Origin: Diphasiastrum complanatum
Taxonomy: Eukaryota > Streptophyta > Lycopodiopsida > Lycopodiales > Lycopodiaceae
Reading direction: 5' to 3'
Assembly (NCBI GenBank): GCA_029204225.1
Contig: CM055093.1
Location: 35,554,870-35,618,869, forward strand
DNA length: 64,000 bases
The notes beneath the pieces are model-generated. The model was not told where the DNA came from. It saw nothing but the letters and a program-made list of their open reading frames with translations, and did not search any database. This document shows positions 35,452 through 47,434 of this stretch, one piece after another. Position 1 is the first letter of the stretch. The number at the start of each line of letters is the position of its first letter. Made by a program: the position numbers and the translations under genes.

Positions 35452-35600
35452 TCCCCCTTCAACTAGTTTTAGCATAAACTTCGATAACACTCCAAGTGAT
35501 GTCCTATCTAGAGATCCAATCAAAATTAGGGTTTTGACAAAACTATTCCAAATCTACATGCAAATGTTGAGAATTTGCACACATAAGCGATTTATGGTCG
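35452..35600 (-). mobile_element. Family A leader fragment joined directly to a polypurine tract
   Basis: The minus strand reads TTTTGTCAAAACCCTAATTT then GATTGGATCTCTAGAT, matching the leader at about 58000-58045. It then runs within about 60 bp into the purine tract before the LTR. Nearly the whole coding body is missing between them. Confidence 0.5.
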
Positions 35601-35770
35601 TACATATTAGTCTTTTTCGCAAGAAGACTCACACAAAATTCTCTCCCAAGACACTTGCACACAAAACTGAAGTGGAACACGTCAAATAGACGCGTATGGA
35701 TTTCTTCCATAGGTTGTCTACATCCAGACTAGTGCTCTCTATACCACCTCCAAATAGACAAGGAACGACT

Positions 35771-36053
35771 AGGTGCCGATGGATAATTGAGATAAAGAAG
35801 TATCAGAAATTTACCGAGTTCCTGATTTCAAAGGCCACATTCATTTGAATGGTCCGACAGATCGCTAGGGTGAACCTAGGTCTTTCTGTCAGGTTCGCAT
35901 CGCTCCCTTTAATGCCTCCAAAAGGCTGCTGAAGACTATCGTGCCTTATTTTTTGAGGACTCCTTCTTACTGGCCACATATTCCAAGAGAGTAACCATAA
36001 TGCCCAAGGACTTCCAACAACTCTTCTACAGAATGAGGGATAAATATTCTGGT
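35771..36053 (+). pseudogene. Histone H3-like pseudogene fragment
   Basis: The plus strand follows the histone-fold part of H3. EIKKYQKFTEFLISK (H3 alpha-N) starts at 35789, then a stop, then MVRQIAR (alpha-1). A shift follows, then LQKAAEDYRALFFEDSFLLA and YSKRVTIMPKDFQ (alpha-2 to alpha-3, 35910-36020), and RMRDKYSG. The order and spacing match canonical H3 across about 90 residues. One in-frame TGA and at least one frameshift disrupt it. The N-terminal tail is not recognisable and there is no intron. It could be an old retrocopy of an H3 variant. It shows no LTR or poly(A) of its own. Confidence 0.8.
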
Positions 36054-36521
36054 CTCCATCATGGGGAGCCTTCGACTATGAGAGACACCCTCCTTGATAG
36101 ATATGATTTATCTACGAAGAGGCCTAGGGAGCAGAAGGCTTCCAAGAGGAGGACAACCTCAAAGAGGGAAGCACCAAGGAAGGTAGGACGCATGGTGCTT
36201 TCCACCAAATTTCCTTCCCATGTAGATAATGTTGATAATGCCAATGTAGATACAATAGTTGTAGATATTGCCTTGGACATTACGACAAAAGTTTTGGATA
36301 ACCTTGTAGATACAAAACCAATTTTGGCATTTAGCACTGTAGTAGTTAAAACACTTTTGGATTTTGATCATTATTTGAGATTTGAGAAGGATATTTTAGA
36401 TGCCATAGATGTTGTAGGCATGCGATTTGAGTTTAGTATTAATGAAATCAACTACGGCCTTAAGTATGAGGTCTCTTTTTTTGAGGAATTGAAAACCTGT
36501 AGAGCGTCCATAACAAGCTAA
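36000..36521 (+). CDS. Unrecognised ORF, 173 aa, beginning within the H3-like sequence
   Basis: Starts MPKDFQQLFYRMRDKYSG, the H3 C-terminal helix region. It then has a Lys/Arg-rich segment (KRPREQKASKRRTTSKREAPRK type) that could act as a nuclear signal, and a long hydrophobic/acidic C-terminal part with repeated VD-rich units (DNVDNANVDTIVVDIALDIT). The part after residue 18 matches no family I know. It may be read-through sequence with no function. It is the longest open plus-strand frame between the PDR gene and the Copia at 40 kb. Confidence 0.3.
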   Translation: MPKDFQQLFYRMRDKYSGLHHGEPSTMRDTLLDRYDLSTKRPREQKASKRRTTSKREAPRKVGRMVLSTKFPSHVDNVDNANVDTIVVDIALDITTKVLDNLVDTKPILAFSTVVVKTLLDFDHYLRFEKDILDAIDVVGMRFEFSINEINYGLKYEVSFFEELKTCRASITS

Positions 36522-38837
<2,316 letters not shown>

Positions 38838-39449
38838 CATGATGTATGGATGTGCTTAGTGTTAGGAAGGGTATGTTAGGAGAAAGTAGAAAGCATCTAA
38901 ATCTAGCAACTTGACATAGTTAGGTCCCTATCTTTGTGTTCTAGCCCTTTTCACAGGCGGAGGGCTGCTCACCAACGAATCTACACACCCTACAACTGGT
39001 TGCGTTACACATGTTATTTATTGGCAAGTACTTAGTTGAGGAATTTCAGACGATGAACATGTAAATGATAATAATGGTGTATCACTAACTGTAACAAGAC
39101 AAGAGCCAGAAGGCGTGGCTTTGTAAAAGAAACTTTCATTGGGAATATTAGAGAAAGAGGACTCAATTGTTGCTATCTATTGTGTTACAGCTACTGGAAT
39201 GGAAGAAGATGAGCTACTTGCCAACTCCATATCTTAAAATTACAACTTGAAACCTAGGTAGAGCATAGGCAAAAAAAGAAAGTCCAACATGAAAATTTAA
39301 ATAAAAATCACAACTTTAAGACTGTTCTATGCTGCTCATAGAAGAGTTTCAGCAACTATGCCAACTTCAATAGACCTGAGAATCAAAATCTGCTAAGGGC
39401 GCACTCAAAACAAAGTTAGAATGAAAAGAGATGTTCAACAAGTGCATAT

Positions 39450-40253
39450 CCTTAAATACTAGAAGAGTGGTTTAGGGTTAGGGTAAGGTTAGGGTGGAGG
39501 TGGCGGTCTTGGCTGTGAAGAATGGTAAGAAATATCTTTCTATCTTGACTTTGGGGGCTATGCTCACCTTATTTCTTGTATATAGTTTATTGTACATAAA
39601 GGTATGTGAATTGAGCACATAACTTTCTAGAATAGGTCAAGTTTGAGATAGATAGGATCATTTATGATGTCAAGCAAAATGTTAGGTAACATGCATAGTC
39701 ATTCAAAGTGTATGCAAGCAACATGCAATTAGTGCATGCAACATGCAAAGTAGTTTACATGATCTACACATGTCTAGGTAATTGTTAGGGCTGACATGCA
39801 GTACATGCAATATAAGTACATGCAATATCCATGCATGCAGTTTTACATGTGGATCTATGATAGTTGAGTTAACTGAATGAAGTGGACTTTCCATGCAACT
39901 CCACTGTAAGAACTCGAGCCTCATTGATGTAGGAAAATTTTGGCTTGACATGCCATATTGTGAATAGTGAGATTTTGGTGTTTTGGACTCATTCTCTTTC
40001 TACCCAATTTTTTGGTGTTGATTTTCTCTCTCTACCTGAGGGCAGACTGTTTTGTCCATAGTGAGCACTTAGAATATTTTTTGATATCCATCTCTCATAG
40101 TAAGGAGTTAGTTTTTTCAGTCTGTTGTATGCCATTGTGCTCTTGTATTGGATTTTTCAAGTAATCTGTTCATTGATCATTCTTTTGCAATCACAACACC
40201 TCATAAAGATCCTATAAGGTGTGGTGAAGTTCACACGTGCTAAAAACTTCACA
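39450..40253 (+). mobile_element. 5' LTR of Copia family C (left end unresolved)
   Basis: The right end is fixed by CTTCACA followed at once by a PBS at 40254. A CACACGTG motif lies at about 40231. The left end is not placed because no second LTR copy was found, so the start given is a guess. The segment 39689-39850 within it is packed with CATGCA motifs. Confidence 0.5.
39689..39850. repeat. CATGCA (RY-motif) cluster
   Basis: At least eight CATGCA or TGCATG-like motifs occur in about 160 bp, in short imperfect direct repeats. RY elements (CATGCA) are known binding sites of plant B3-domain seed regulators. The cluster probably lies in the family C LTR. Function is inference. Confidence 0.6.
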
Positions 40254-40265
40254 TGGTATTAGAGC
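40254..40265 (+). promoter_or_regulatory. Copia primer-binding site
   Basis: TGGTATTAGAGC, one base from the initiator tRNA-Met PBS, directly after the LTR end. Confidence 0.75.
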
Positions 40266-40994
40266 TTCATGCTTTGAAGAGATGAGGGTGTATACATCAG
40301 AACATAAGTGCTTTTGCATGCAGGAACTCGGATTTGGAAGAGGAATTTAAACTCGTTGACAAACAAGCCTGATCTGCTCCAGCTGAGCCTTGTATAGACA
40401 GAGAGCTCACATGTGTGAAATCAGCCCTCTTTGTTTGAGTGCTACTTCTCAAGGAATGATCCAAATTTGATGGTCTATAGCTTGTTGGATAGGTATTGAA
40501 GAGTAGATTGTGTTGCTCGAGTTTTTAAATCAATTTGATTTGTTTTAGAAAAGTTTTAGGCAATCTGAGAGATAAGGAGAGTACTCATCTCATGTGATAT
40601 GCCAAAGTGAGCACAAATCAGTCCTTTTCACCAATATTCTCAATTTTCAATATCAATCAAGTAGAATTGGATAAAGCTAAGCATTGTGAGGTCTTAGATG
40701 TTTCATTTCACACAAGTATTGTGTTTGAGTTGAAATCAAGTTCCTAGAGAGTTTATCAGTTCTTTGAAACTTGTGGGAGAGATAGACTTCATACTTGCAT
40801 GTGCTTTATTTCTTTGATAGAATTAGCTAGATCCAAATTCAAGAGAGATTGATTTTTTCTGTTGTGAGCCTAATCTCACAGTCTGTTGCTAGATTTCATA
40901 GGTTGGATCAACATAATAAGTGTTAGATCCTAGATTGAGATAGCAAGCAACATATTCAATTCCATTTTTTTTGTCATTACTATAATTTCTCAAA

Positions 40995-41306
40995 GTGAAT
41001 ACGTCTTCATCTGGTTCACATTTTCTGGACAATAGTGAGAGATTAACATCTTCCAATTATGCAATGCGGAAGATTAGAATGGAATTATTATGGATTCTAC
41101 AAGATGTAATTGACATTGTAAGTGGAGCTGAAGAAGAACCTGCAACACCTAATGAAACTGCAACATTCAAGAAAAGAACCAGAATTGCTCTTCATTTCAT
41201 TAAAATGAATGTCACAAATGAAGTGCTAAGAGAGATCAGTACATGCACCACTGCCAAGGAGGCTTGGGACACTCTTAAAACAATCTATGAAATCAAGAAG
41301 GGGAGA
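40995..41306 (+). pseudogene. Copia family C Gag N-terminus
   Basis: ATG at 40995. It contains SERLTSSNYAMRKIRMELL, RTRIALHFIKMNVTNEVLREI and KEAWDTLKTIYEIKK, all standard Copia Gag. It is closely similar to the Gag at 20165-19934 on the other strand. After EIKK the sequence jumps to the integrase C-terminal core, so the rest of Gag, the protease and most of integrase were deleted. Confidence 0.82.
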
Positions 41307-41371
41307 AGCAGTTGCATGTGCAAATTATCTTTGTAATAGACTTCCTAATCTTGCAATAGAAGGAAGAACAC
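41307..41371 (+). pseudogene. Copia integrase core fragment, left of the CACTA insertion
   Basis: In another frame from Gag it reads EAVACANYLCNRLPNLAIEG, the helix region of Copia integrase just before the GRTPFE motif. The motif is cut after the codons for GRT by the transposon starting at 41372. Confidence 0.8.
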
Positions 41372-43791
41372 CACTACAAGAATTGCCTCAATTTCCAACG
41401 TGAAATTGCGTTTTAATTTTTTTTGGAATCAACGCGGGCGTCGAAAAATGTGTCGCTATAAGGTCGTCGAAATCCGTCGCATATAAAATCCGTCGGAATC
41501 CGACGCCAAGCCCAAAACCGGCAATCGGTCGGTAAAAATATTTTTCGGAGAACATGCCATGTGGACGCCGGATTCCAAAGTCCACGTGGCCGGGCCGTCA
41601 GAATCCGACGTCCATGTGGAAGAAAAAAAAATCTAACCTTGTTTTGCCACATGGACGTCGCAATCCGACATCCACGTGGCCGGGCCGTCGTAATCCGACG
41701 ACGTCCACGTGGAAAAAAAAACTTGAAATTTTTTTTTCACTTTATTTTTTTTTTTGCCACATGGACGTCGGATTCCGACGTCCACATGGTTGGGCCGTCG
41801 GAATCCGACGTCCACGTGGCAAAAAGAAAACTGTTAAAAAAAAATTTCTCATTTTTTTTTCCACGTGGACATCAGATTCCGACAAAAAAAAAATTTCATT
41901 TTTTTTTGTTTTGCCACATGGCCGTCGGAATCCGACACTTTTTTTTTTTCTTCGAAATCTGATGGATTTTAAAATGTGTCTGAATTTCGACACTGCTAAA
42001 AAATAGAAAAAAGCTAAAATCATGATACAAATTCTTACTTCAGTGTGGAAATTATGACAAGAACTGCATGTACTACATAGCAATTAACCTCTTACAATCG
42101 TTTCAAACACGCAGAATGAATATTTAGGTCAACTATGATTCACAATATTAATCAAGTCACTAATACACTACGAACTTATCCGTTAATTGGTATGGAAACT
42201 AGCATAATTGCAACCAAACATACTCCAATCGACAGGAATTCGAAGTGCATACGAAAAATAATTGATTACAAAAAATAACATAGATGAAACGAATTGAAAA
42301 TAGATAAAGCCATGCATATGCATGTAGCCGGAAAGCAAAGAAGTGCTAGTCAAGAATGCTTCAATTGATTCTACTATGTTTGTCACTTTGCGTCTGTCCT
42401 TTGCTAGGATAGAACTGCTCTCAACTAGAACAGCCATGAGGGCTCCCATTGACAATAAATCAGTGAGTTTTCAATGGTCGTTGATAGATCAGCTTTAGAC
42501 AACAGTTGCAAGCTCCTTTTTCATGGTCGTGAAGGCTTAGTTAGCTAAGTCTCTGATCTGACAACTAGCTTAGTGATTGCTTTCCTTCATATCTAATACT
42601 CATAGGCGTAGTGAAGGCTTGCAAAGTAGTAGCAGCGATGGTCAAATGTATTATAGAGGTAGCGATGTTAATAATCAGATTACATCTCTCAACTCTCTTT
42701 TGGAAATCAGCAATAATCCTTCAGTATTTTGGAAGTCAACGTTCAATTCCTCAACGACTATAATGTGATTGAATGGTTAAATGGCTCACTCATCTAGCAA
42801 CAATGGTAGGCCAGCTCTCCAAATATCCTGCAAGGAAAACTGGGTTCTAACTCACAGAGCAGAGATAATTAAGCACCTCATAGCCAAGATATCTCAAGCT
42901 TCCAACGAAGATAGTGAGTCAATGGCACTCTTCAAAGTTCATTTTGAGTTCTGATTTTCAACAGAAATGCCATCATACCAAACACGGTTCACTAGCTTTT
43001 TCTAGCTGATATCTCATTTTACATGTATCAAGCAACGATGGATTACCTTTTATGGCTCGATAGGGAGTAGCAACAAGATAGCCATACTGGATCAATCAGT
43101 GAGAAAAAGTGGTAGCTCTACATCTTTGATGGTGGAGCTGGTTATGATCTTCATTCAAACCTCAAGAGCTCTCAATCTCACACTATTTCACAAAGAACAT
43201 AACATTAAATCTAAACCCTAAAATTTACAAAGAATATAATATTAAATCAAACTCTTCTATCTATATTTTCTTGCTCTCTTTCATGTCTCTCACACACATC
43301 CTTCTCTTCCTATCTCATTCGCTCATGATCATAAATCACTAAGACACATATTTGTGTTTAACTTCACAAAATATACAATACAAGGAAGATAGTGTACAAG
43401 AAAAAGTTACAAAGAAAGAAATCTTAGTTGCACATAACAAAACAAAAGAATCGTACTTGGAATGAGACAAATAGAATTAATAGAGTTGAGAAGAAGCGCC
43501 AAAAGCCGATCTCCAACAATCTCCTGCAAGAATAAAAATAAGAAAAACCTAGAAAAATGACGCGGCTTTGAGAATTCGGTCACGGAGGTCGGATTCTGAC
43601 ATCTGTATTATCCGTCGGAATCCGACGTATGCTTTGTGCTTTTTTTTTTTTATGCACGGACAGGTGACATCATCCATTTAAAAAGTTGCAGTCTCCGAAA
43701 TGGGATGTCTGATTTTGACATTTTTATTGGCCGTCAGAATTTGACGTCCGTAAAAAAAAAAAATTTTCGGCAATTTTATTTTTCCGGCCAT

Positions 43792-43829
<38 letters not shown>

Positions 43830-43927
43830 GGATTTCGACGTATTATTATGTCGGATTTCGACGGATTATGAATTTTTTTTGAATCCGTCGAAACCTTGTG
43901 TCGGAAATTGCGCATTTTGTTGTTGTG
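41372..43927. mobile_element. Non-autonomous CACTA (En/Spm-type) DNA transposon
   Basis: 2556 bp. The left end is CACTACAAGAATTGCCTCAA and the right end inverted is CACAACAACAAAATGCGCAA. Both continue into CAATTTCC, giving imperfect terminal inverted repeats of about 30 bp. It is flanked by the 3-bp duplication CAC (41369-41371 and 43928-43930), the size typical of CACTA elements. Subterminal arms (41440-41960 and 43565-43910) hold many hairpin motifs of the type GTCGGAATCCGAC plus CCACGTGG boxes and A/T runs. The central 1.6 kb has no transposase motif. The right terminus departs from CACTA at the fourth base, so it may need a permissive transposase or be mutated. Confidence 0.85.
43796..43828. 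repeat. (GT)n microsatellite inside the CACTA element
   Basis: About 16 GT units in the right subterminal arm. Confidence 0.93.
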
Positions 43928-43930
43928 CAC

Positions 43931-44012
43931 CATTTGAGATGTTGTATAAGAAAAAGCCTAAGGTAGATCATCTTAGGTCTTTGGCTATTTATGCTATGTG
44001 CATGTACCTTTA
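43931..44012 (+). pseudogene. Copia integrase fragment, right of the CACTA insertion
   Basis: Resumes exactly where the left fragment stopped: PFEMLYKKKPKVDHLRSLAIYAMCMYL. With one copy of the 3-bp duplication removed the frame is continuous across the insertion. It then meets foreign (cyclin-L) sequence. Confidence 0.82.
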
Positions 44013-44450
44013 GAGACTAGGAAGAAGGCCAGTTGTGTTTGGCTAGCAGCTAAACTTGAAGAAAGCCCTCGGAAGATCAAGGATATCTTGAATGTGTTTC
44101 ACAGAATGGATTGTCGGCACAAAAATTTGCCACTGGATCCTTTAGACGCTAAGGTCATTGCCACTTGACTTATACCAGTCAAATTAAGGGTCATCTGGGC
44201 CTACATTAATTGAGAATTTTAGGCTCATTATTGTCTCTTTCCTAATAGTACCAACTCATGTTTCACACCTTCAACTGCAGACTTACGAGGAGCTCAAGAC
44301 AGATCTAATAAAAACGGAAAGGCACGTACTGAAAGAAATGGGCTTCATTTGTCATGTTGAACACCCACACAAGTTTATTATCAATTACTTGCTGTAGTTG
44401 GATGCACCTGCTGAGCTCATGCAGGAAGCTTGGAATTTGGCCAATGACAG
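44013..44450 (+). pseudogene. Captured cyclin-L gene fragment (two exons and an intron)
   Basis: Exon-like block 1 (about 44022-44153) reads KKASCVWLAAKLEESPRKIK then ILNVFHRMDC. Block 2 (44281-44450) reads [20 protein letters not shown] then [17 protein letters not shown], a stop, and LMQEAWNLANDR. These are the hallmark cyclin-box sequences of cyclin L, the splicing-associated cyclin partner of CDK11-type kinases. Between them, 44154-44280 is a typical intron (GT...CAG) with matching phase. A third intron donor of GC type may begin at 44451. An in-frame TAG in block 2 and the absence of the rest of the gene make it non-functional. It lies in the same orientation inside a Copia integrase. 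Confidence 0.85.
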
Positions 44451-44884
44451 GCAAGAGTTATTCTGTGATTCCATGATTGTTACATTCTTAGAAGCTTTTC
44501 TGAGGCGCTTCAATTTTGGTAGATATTTAAATGTGTTTGAAACATCAGACATGTTTGAAATATGAGAATTTTGTTATTTCTTTTTGGGGTTCTATGACAT
44601 GAATCCAAACAAGGGAACAAAGGGTTTTCATTTGACTATTTCTCACAAAAAACAAATTGCTGCCTGAGCACCTTTCACCTCCCAAGCACTTTCATCATAA
44701 ATAAAAGGCTTTTTGCCTGAAAGATTATGACCTTTGTTAATCACCGTAGCTTGGGTGCTCGTGTTGAATTTACATAATCATTCAAACCTTTCTTTTTGAT
44801 ATTTTTAACCTCCAACTTTCAAATAAGCACTTGGATCAGTCAAAACCCTAAAAACCACTCAAAGAAGGTCAACAACCTGTCAAA
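44451..44884. other. No gene recognised; probably cyclin-L intron and junction sequence
   Basis: Follows the cyclin-L block 2 and precedes the Copia integrase tail. No further cyclin exon was recognised, though 44495-44530 could be a decayed piece. The left part is likely intron. Confidence 0.35.
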
Positions 44885-46090
44885 CTTTTGAATGTGACAT
44901 TGCATTGATTCTAGTGCTAATAAAGGAGTTTTTGTTGGATATGCATCTTCTAAGAAAGCATATAAAGTTTATGTTCCCTCTACTGACAAGAATGTTGTAA
45001 GTAGAGATGTGATCTTGCATGAAGATCAAAAATTTAACTTGGATGAAGCAAAGATCAAGGAGTCTCATGCATGATATACAATTATCAATCTTGATACTGT
45101 TCAAGAAGTGGTGAGGCCGAGGCTTGAGGAGGAGCAACTTCAAGCACCTACACCAAGAAGATTCACAAGAGAAAGATCCGAGCCTAGAAGGCTCACTTAT
45201 GATGAGGGAGGAAGGCAAGTGGAAGGTGAAACTTCCTATTATGCATTCTTCATATCAGATGAAGAGCCTAAAGATGTCCAAGAAGCACTTCAATCCAAGA
45301 GATGGGTTTAAGCAATGACCCTTGAGTTTGAAGCCTTGATGTCAAACAACACACGTGAGCTTGTGGAGCCACCAAACAACATGCATGTCATTGGATGTAA
45401 GTGGGTATTCAGGATCAACAATGATGGATCCATCAACAAATTCAAAGCAAGACTTTGTGCCAAAGGCTACTCTCAAATCAAAGGTCTTGACTATAAAGAT
45501 ACTTTTGCACCTGTTGCAAAATGGTAACTATAAGAATTCTCATTTCTCTTGCATGTTATCACAATCGGAGGATGTTTCAGCTTGATGTTTCTAATGCCTT
45601 TCTCAATGGTTACCTTGAGGAGGAGATTTACATGGAGCAACCACTTGGATTTGTGAAAGAAAGTGAAGAATCAAAAGTTTGTCTTTTGTTCAAAAGTCTC
45701 TATGGACTAAAACAAGCACCAAGGTCTTGGTATGCAAGGCTCAACTCCTTTCTCATATCACTCAGATTTCATCTTAGTGAATATGACCCTTCACTGTACA
45801 TTAAGTTTGTAAATAACTTTGTAGTTATTCTTCTCATCTATGTAGATGATATCATTCTTAGTGGGAATAATGAGGAGCTAGTTGAAGAAACTAAACATGC
45901 ACTTGGTAGTGAATTTAAGATGCAAGATCTAGGAGTTCTTCACTACATTTTAGGCCTAGAAATTGACTTTTGGAAAGATCATGCTTTCATAATTCAAAGT
46001 AGATATCCACTTTCCATGCTTAAGAAATTCCAAATGGAAAGACATAGATACACCAATGGAGCACATTGTACAAGTTTCTATAAAAGATGA
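44885..46090 (+). pseudogene. Copia family C integrase tail and reverse transcriptase
   Basis: The integrase tail GVFVGYASSKKAYKVYVPS..VVSRDVILHED (about 44925-45030) is followed by the linker RRLTYDEGGRQVEGE. RT comes next: [106 protein letters not shown] (about 45835) and LHYILGLEI. A stop and two frameshifts interrupt it. The RT tail ends near 46060, and RNase H is replaced by unrelated sequence. Confidence 0.85.
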
Positions 46091-46956
46091 TGAAAGATCC
46101 TTCGGATACATGGTAAAGTTTGGTGGTGATGCTTGTTTCATTTCAAAGGAAGAAATCTCGGTTGCTAGGGGCAATAGACAAAGTAGACTTTTCAAGCTTG
46201 ATGCTTTTGTTACGGCTCAAAAATGATGGAATGGAAAAGGAGATTGGTCTCAACTTTCCCAAGTTACCTTTAGCATCAATAATATTGGTGGATCTTATGC
46301 AAAGTCTAACAAGCTTCCTTATGCTAGATCTTGGTCAAGATCTAATATGCTTCTTGGAGATGTTCATCTTTGTGCTAACTTGGCTAGCTATGAGGATAAT
46401 AATGGTCCTTCAATGGTTTTTTATGGCAAGTGCAAGCATGCAAAAGGTAAGAAAAGAGCTAACTTCATCAATGGAGGTGATGAAGGTTCTTCCTTGAAAA
46501 GGATGTTGCTAATGATTTTTTTGATCATATGGAAAAAGATGTTGCTAGGTGCATTCATGAAGGAGGTGGTTCTTCTACATTTTTTTGTGACAAGTCCAAG
46601 AAAGTCATTTTTTTAGCAAGTGGAATCACATGTCTTGATAAAAAGAGTAGATCAAATGGTTCTATCATGAGACTTGGTGAGGAAGATAGTCACAAGTCAA
46701 GAAGAAGACAAGTATGTGAAGATTTCAAAGTAAGATGTACTTTGAATGATGTCATTGTGAATGATAGTGAGGAAGAACCATATTATCATATAAGTCATTA
46801 CCTAAAACATTGAATAGAAGTTCTTGTTTGAAAAAAGAGAGTACTGCAATCATCCTTATGTTGAAGGTACTAATCATTTTTTTCATGGCTTCTAATGTTT
46901 TTGAGGTTTCTACTTCTTATGATGCAATCATTAAGAGGGAGTCATATGAAAGAAAG
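46091..46956 (+). pseudogene. Unrecognised coding-like segment, left of LARD insertion
   Basis: Starts with a GAG-pre-integrase-like piece (VKFGGDACFISKEE.., RLFKLDAFVTAQ, 46116-46205) joined to the RT tail. It then continues in the same frame, with one TGA, through SINNIGGSYAKSNKLPYARS, LLGDVHLCANLASYEDNNGP, VFYGKCKHAKGKKRANF and GGDEGS. A frame change near 46505 leads to HMEKDVARCIHEGGGSSTFF, GITCLDKKSRSNGS and RQVCEDFKVRCTLND (to 46813). A last frame reads SYDAIIKRESYERK up to the LTR. None of the middle part matches a retroelement domain I know. It could be a captured host gene. Confidence 0.4.
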
Positions 46957-47434
46957 TGTTAAGACCCTAAAGGATAACCCCTAAGATGAGGATAGGAGAA
47001 CACAATAGAAGAGACTATGGAGCCAAACCGCCCAACCAATCCTAGATCAAACCTAGATCTAGCCCCTAAGCCATGCCATGTAAAGCAAGAGGAGAAGAGA
47101 GAAACTGGTAACCTAAACCCAATATCTCGACGGGAGAATCCCCACCTCCTTATATAGAGAGTAGAGTCCTGTGCATGTAACCATGCAATCTCCATGCAGG
47201 TCAACTATAAATAGATCACATCTCTTCATGCAGTCCTCCTGCCTATATCTGTCACACAGACATGCAATGCTCCAAATGTCTCAATTAGAGTGTCTGGGTC
47301 CTCTCAAGGTAATTAGTCACAAACTGGCCTTGACATGGAATTAAATCATGGCGTGACCACTAATCTCGAGTACTGGAGGGCCGGTCTACCATATTAGAAC
47401 TATTCCAAGTCCTTAACCGAATATGGCCATAACA
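46957..47434 (-). repeat. 3' LTR of family F, copy 2
   Basis: 478 bp. On the minus strand a TATA box (CTCTATATAAGG) lies near 47150-47161. Adjacent PPT on its right. Homologous to 14412-14882 and 51617-52090. Confidence 0.85.

Noticed and set aside
39470-39495. Telomere-like TTTAGGGTTAGGG followed by AGGTTAGGG
   Set aside because: Only about three degenerate units. Too short and irregular to call an interstitial telomere.
41388-42083. Several 65-150 codon frames in the left arm of the CACTA element
   Set aside because: They arise from the CGTCGGAATCCGACG repeats and A/T runs, giving repetitive RRPRG/PTSTW words in all frames. None resembles a transposase.
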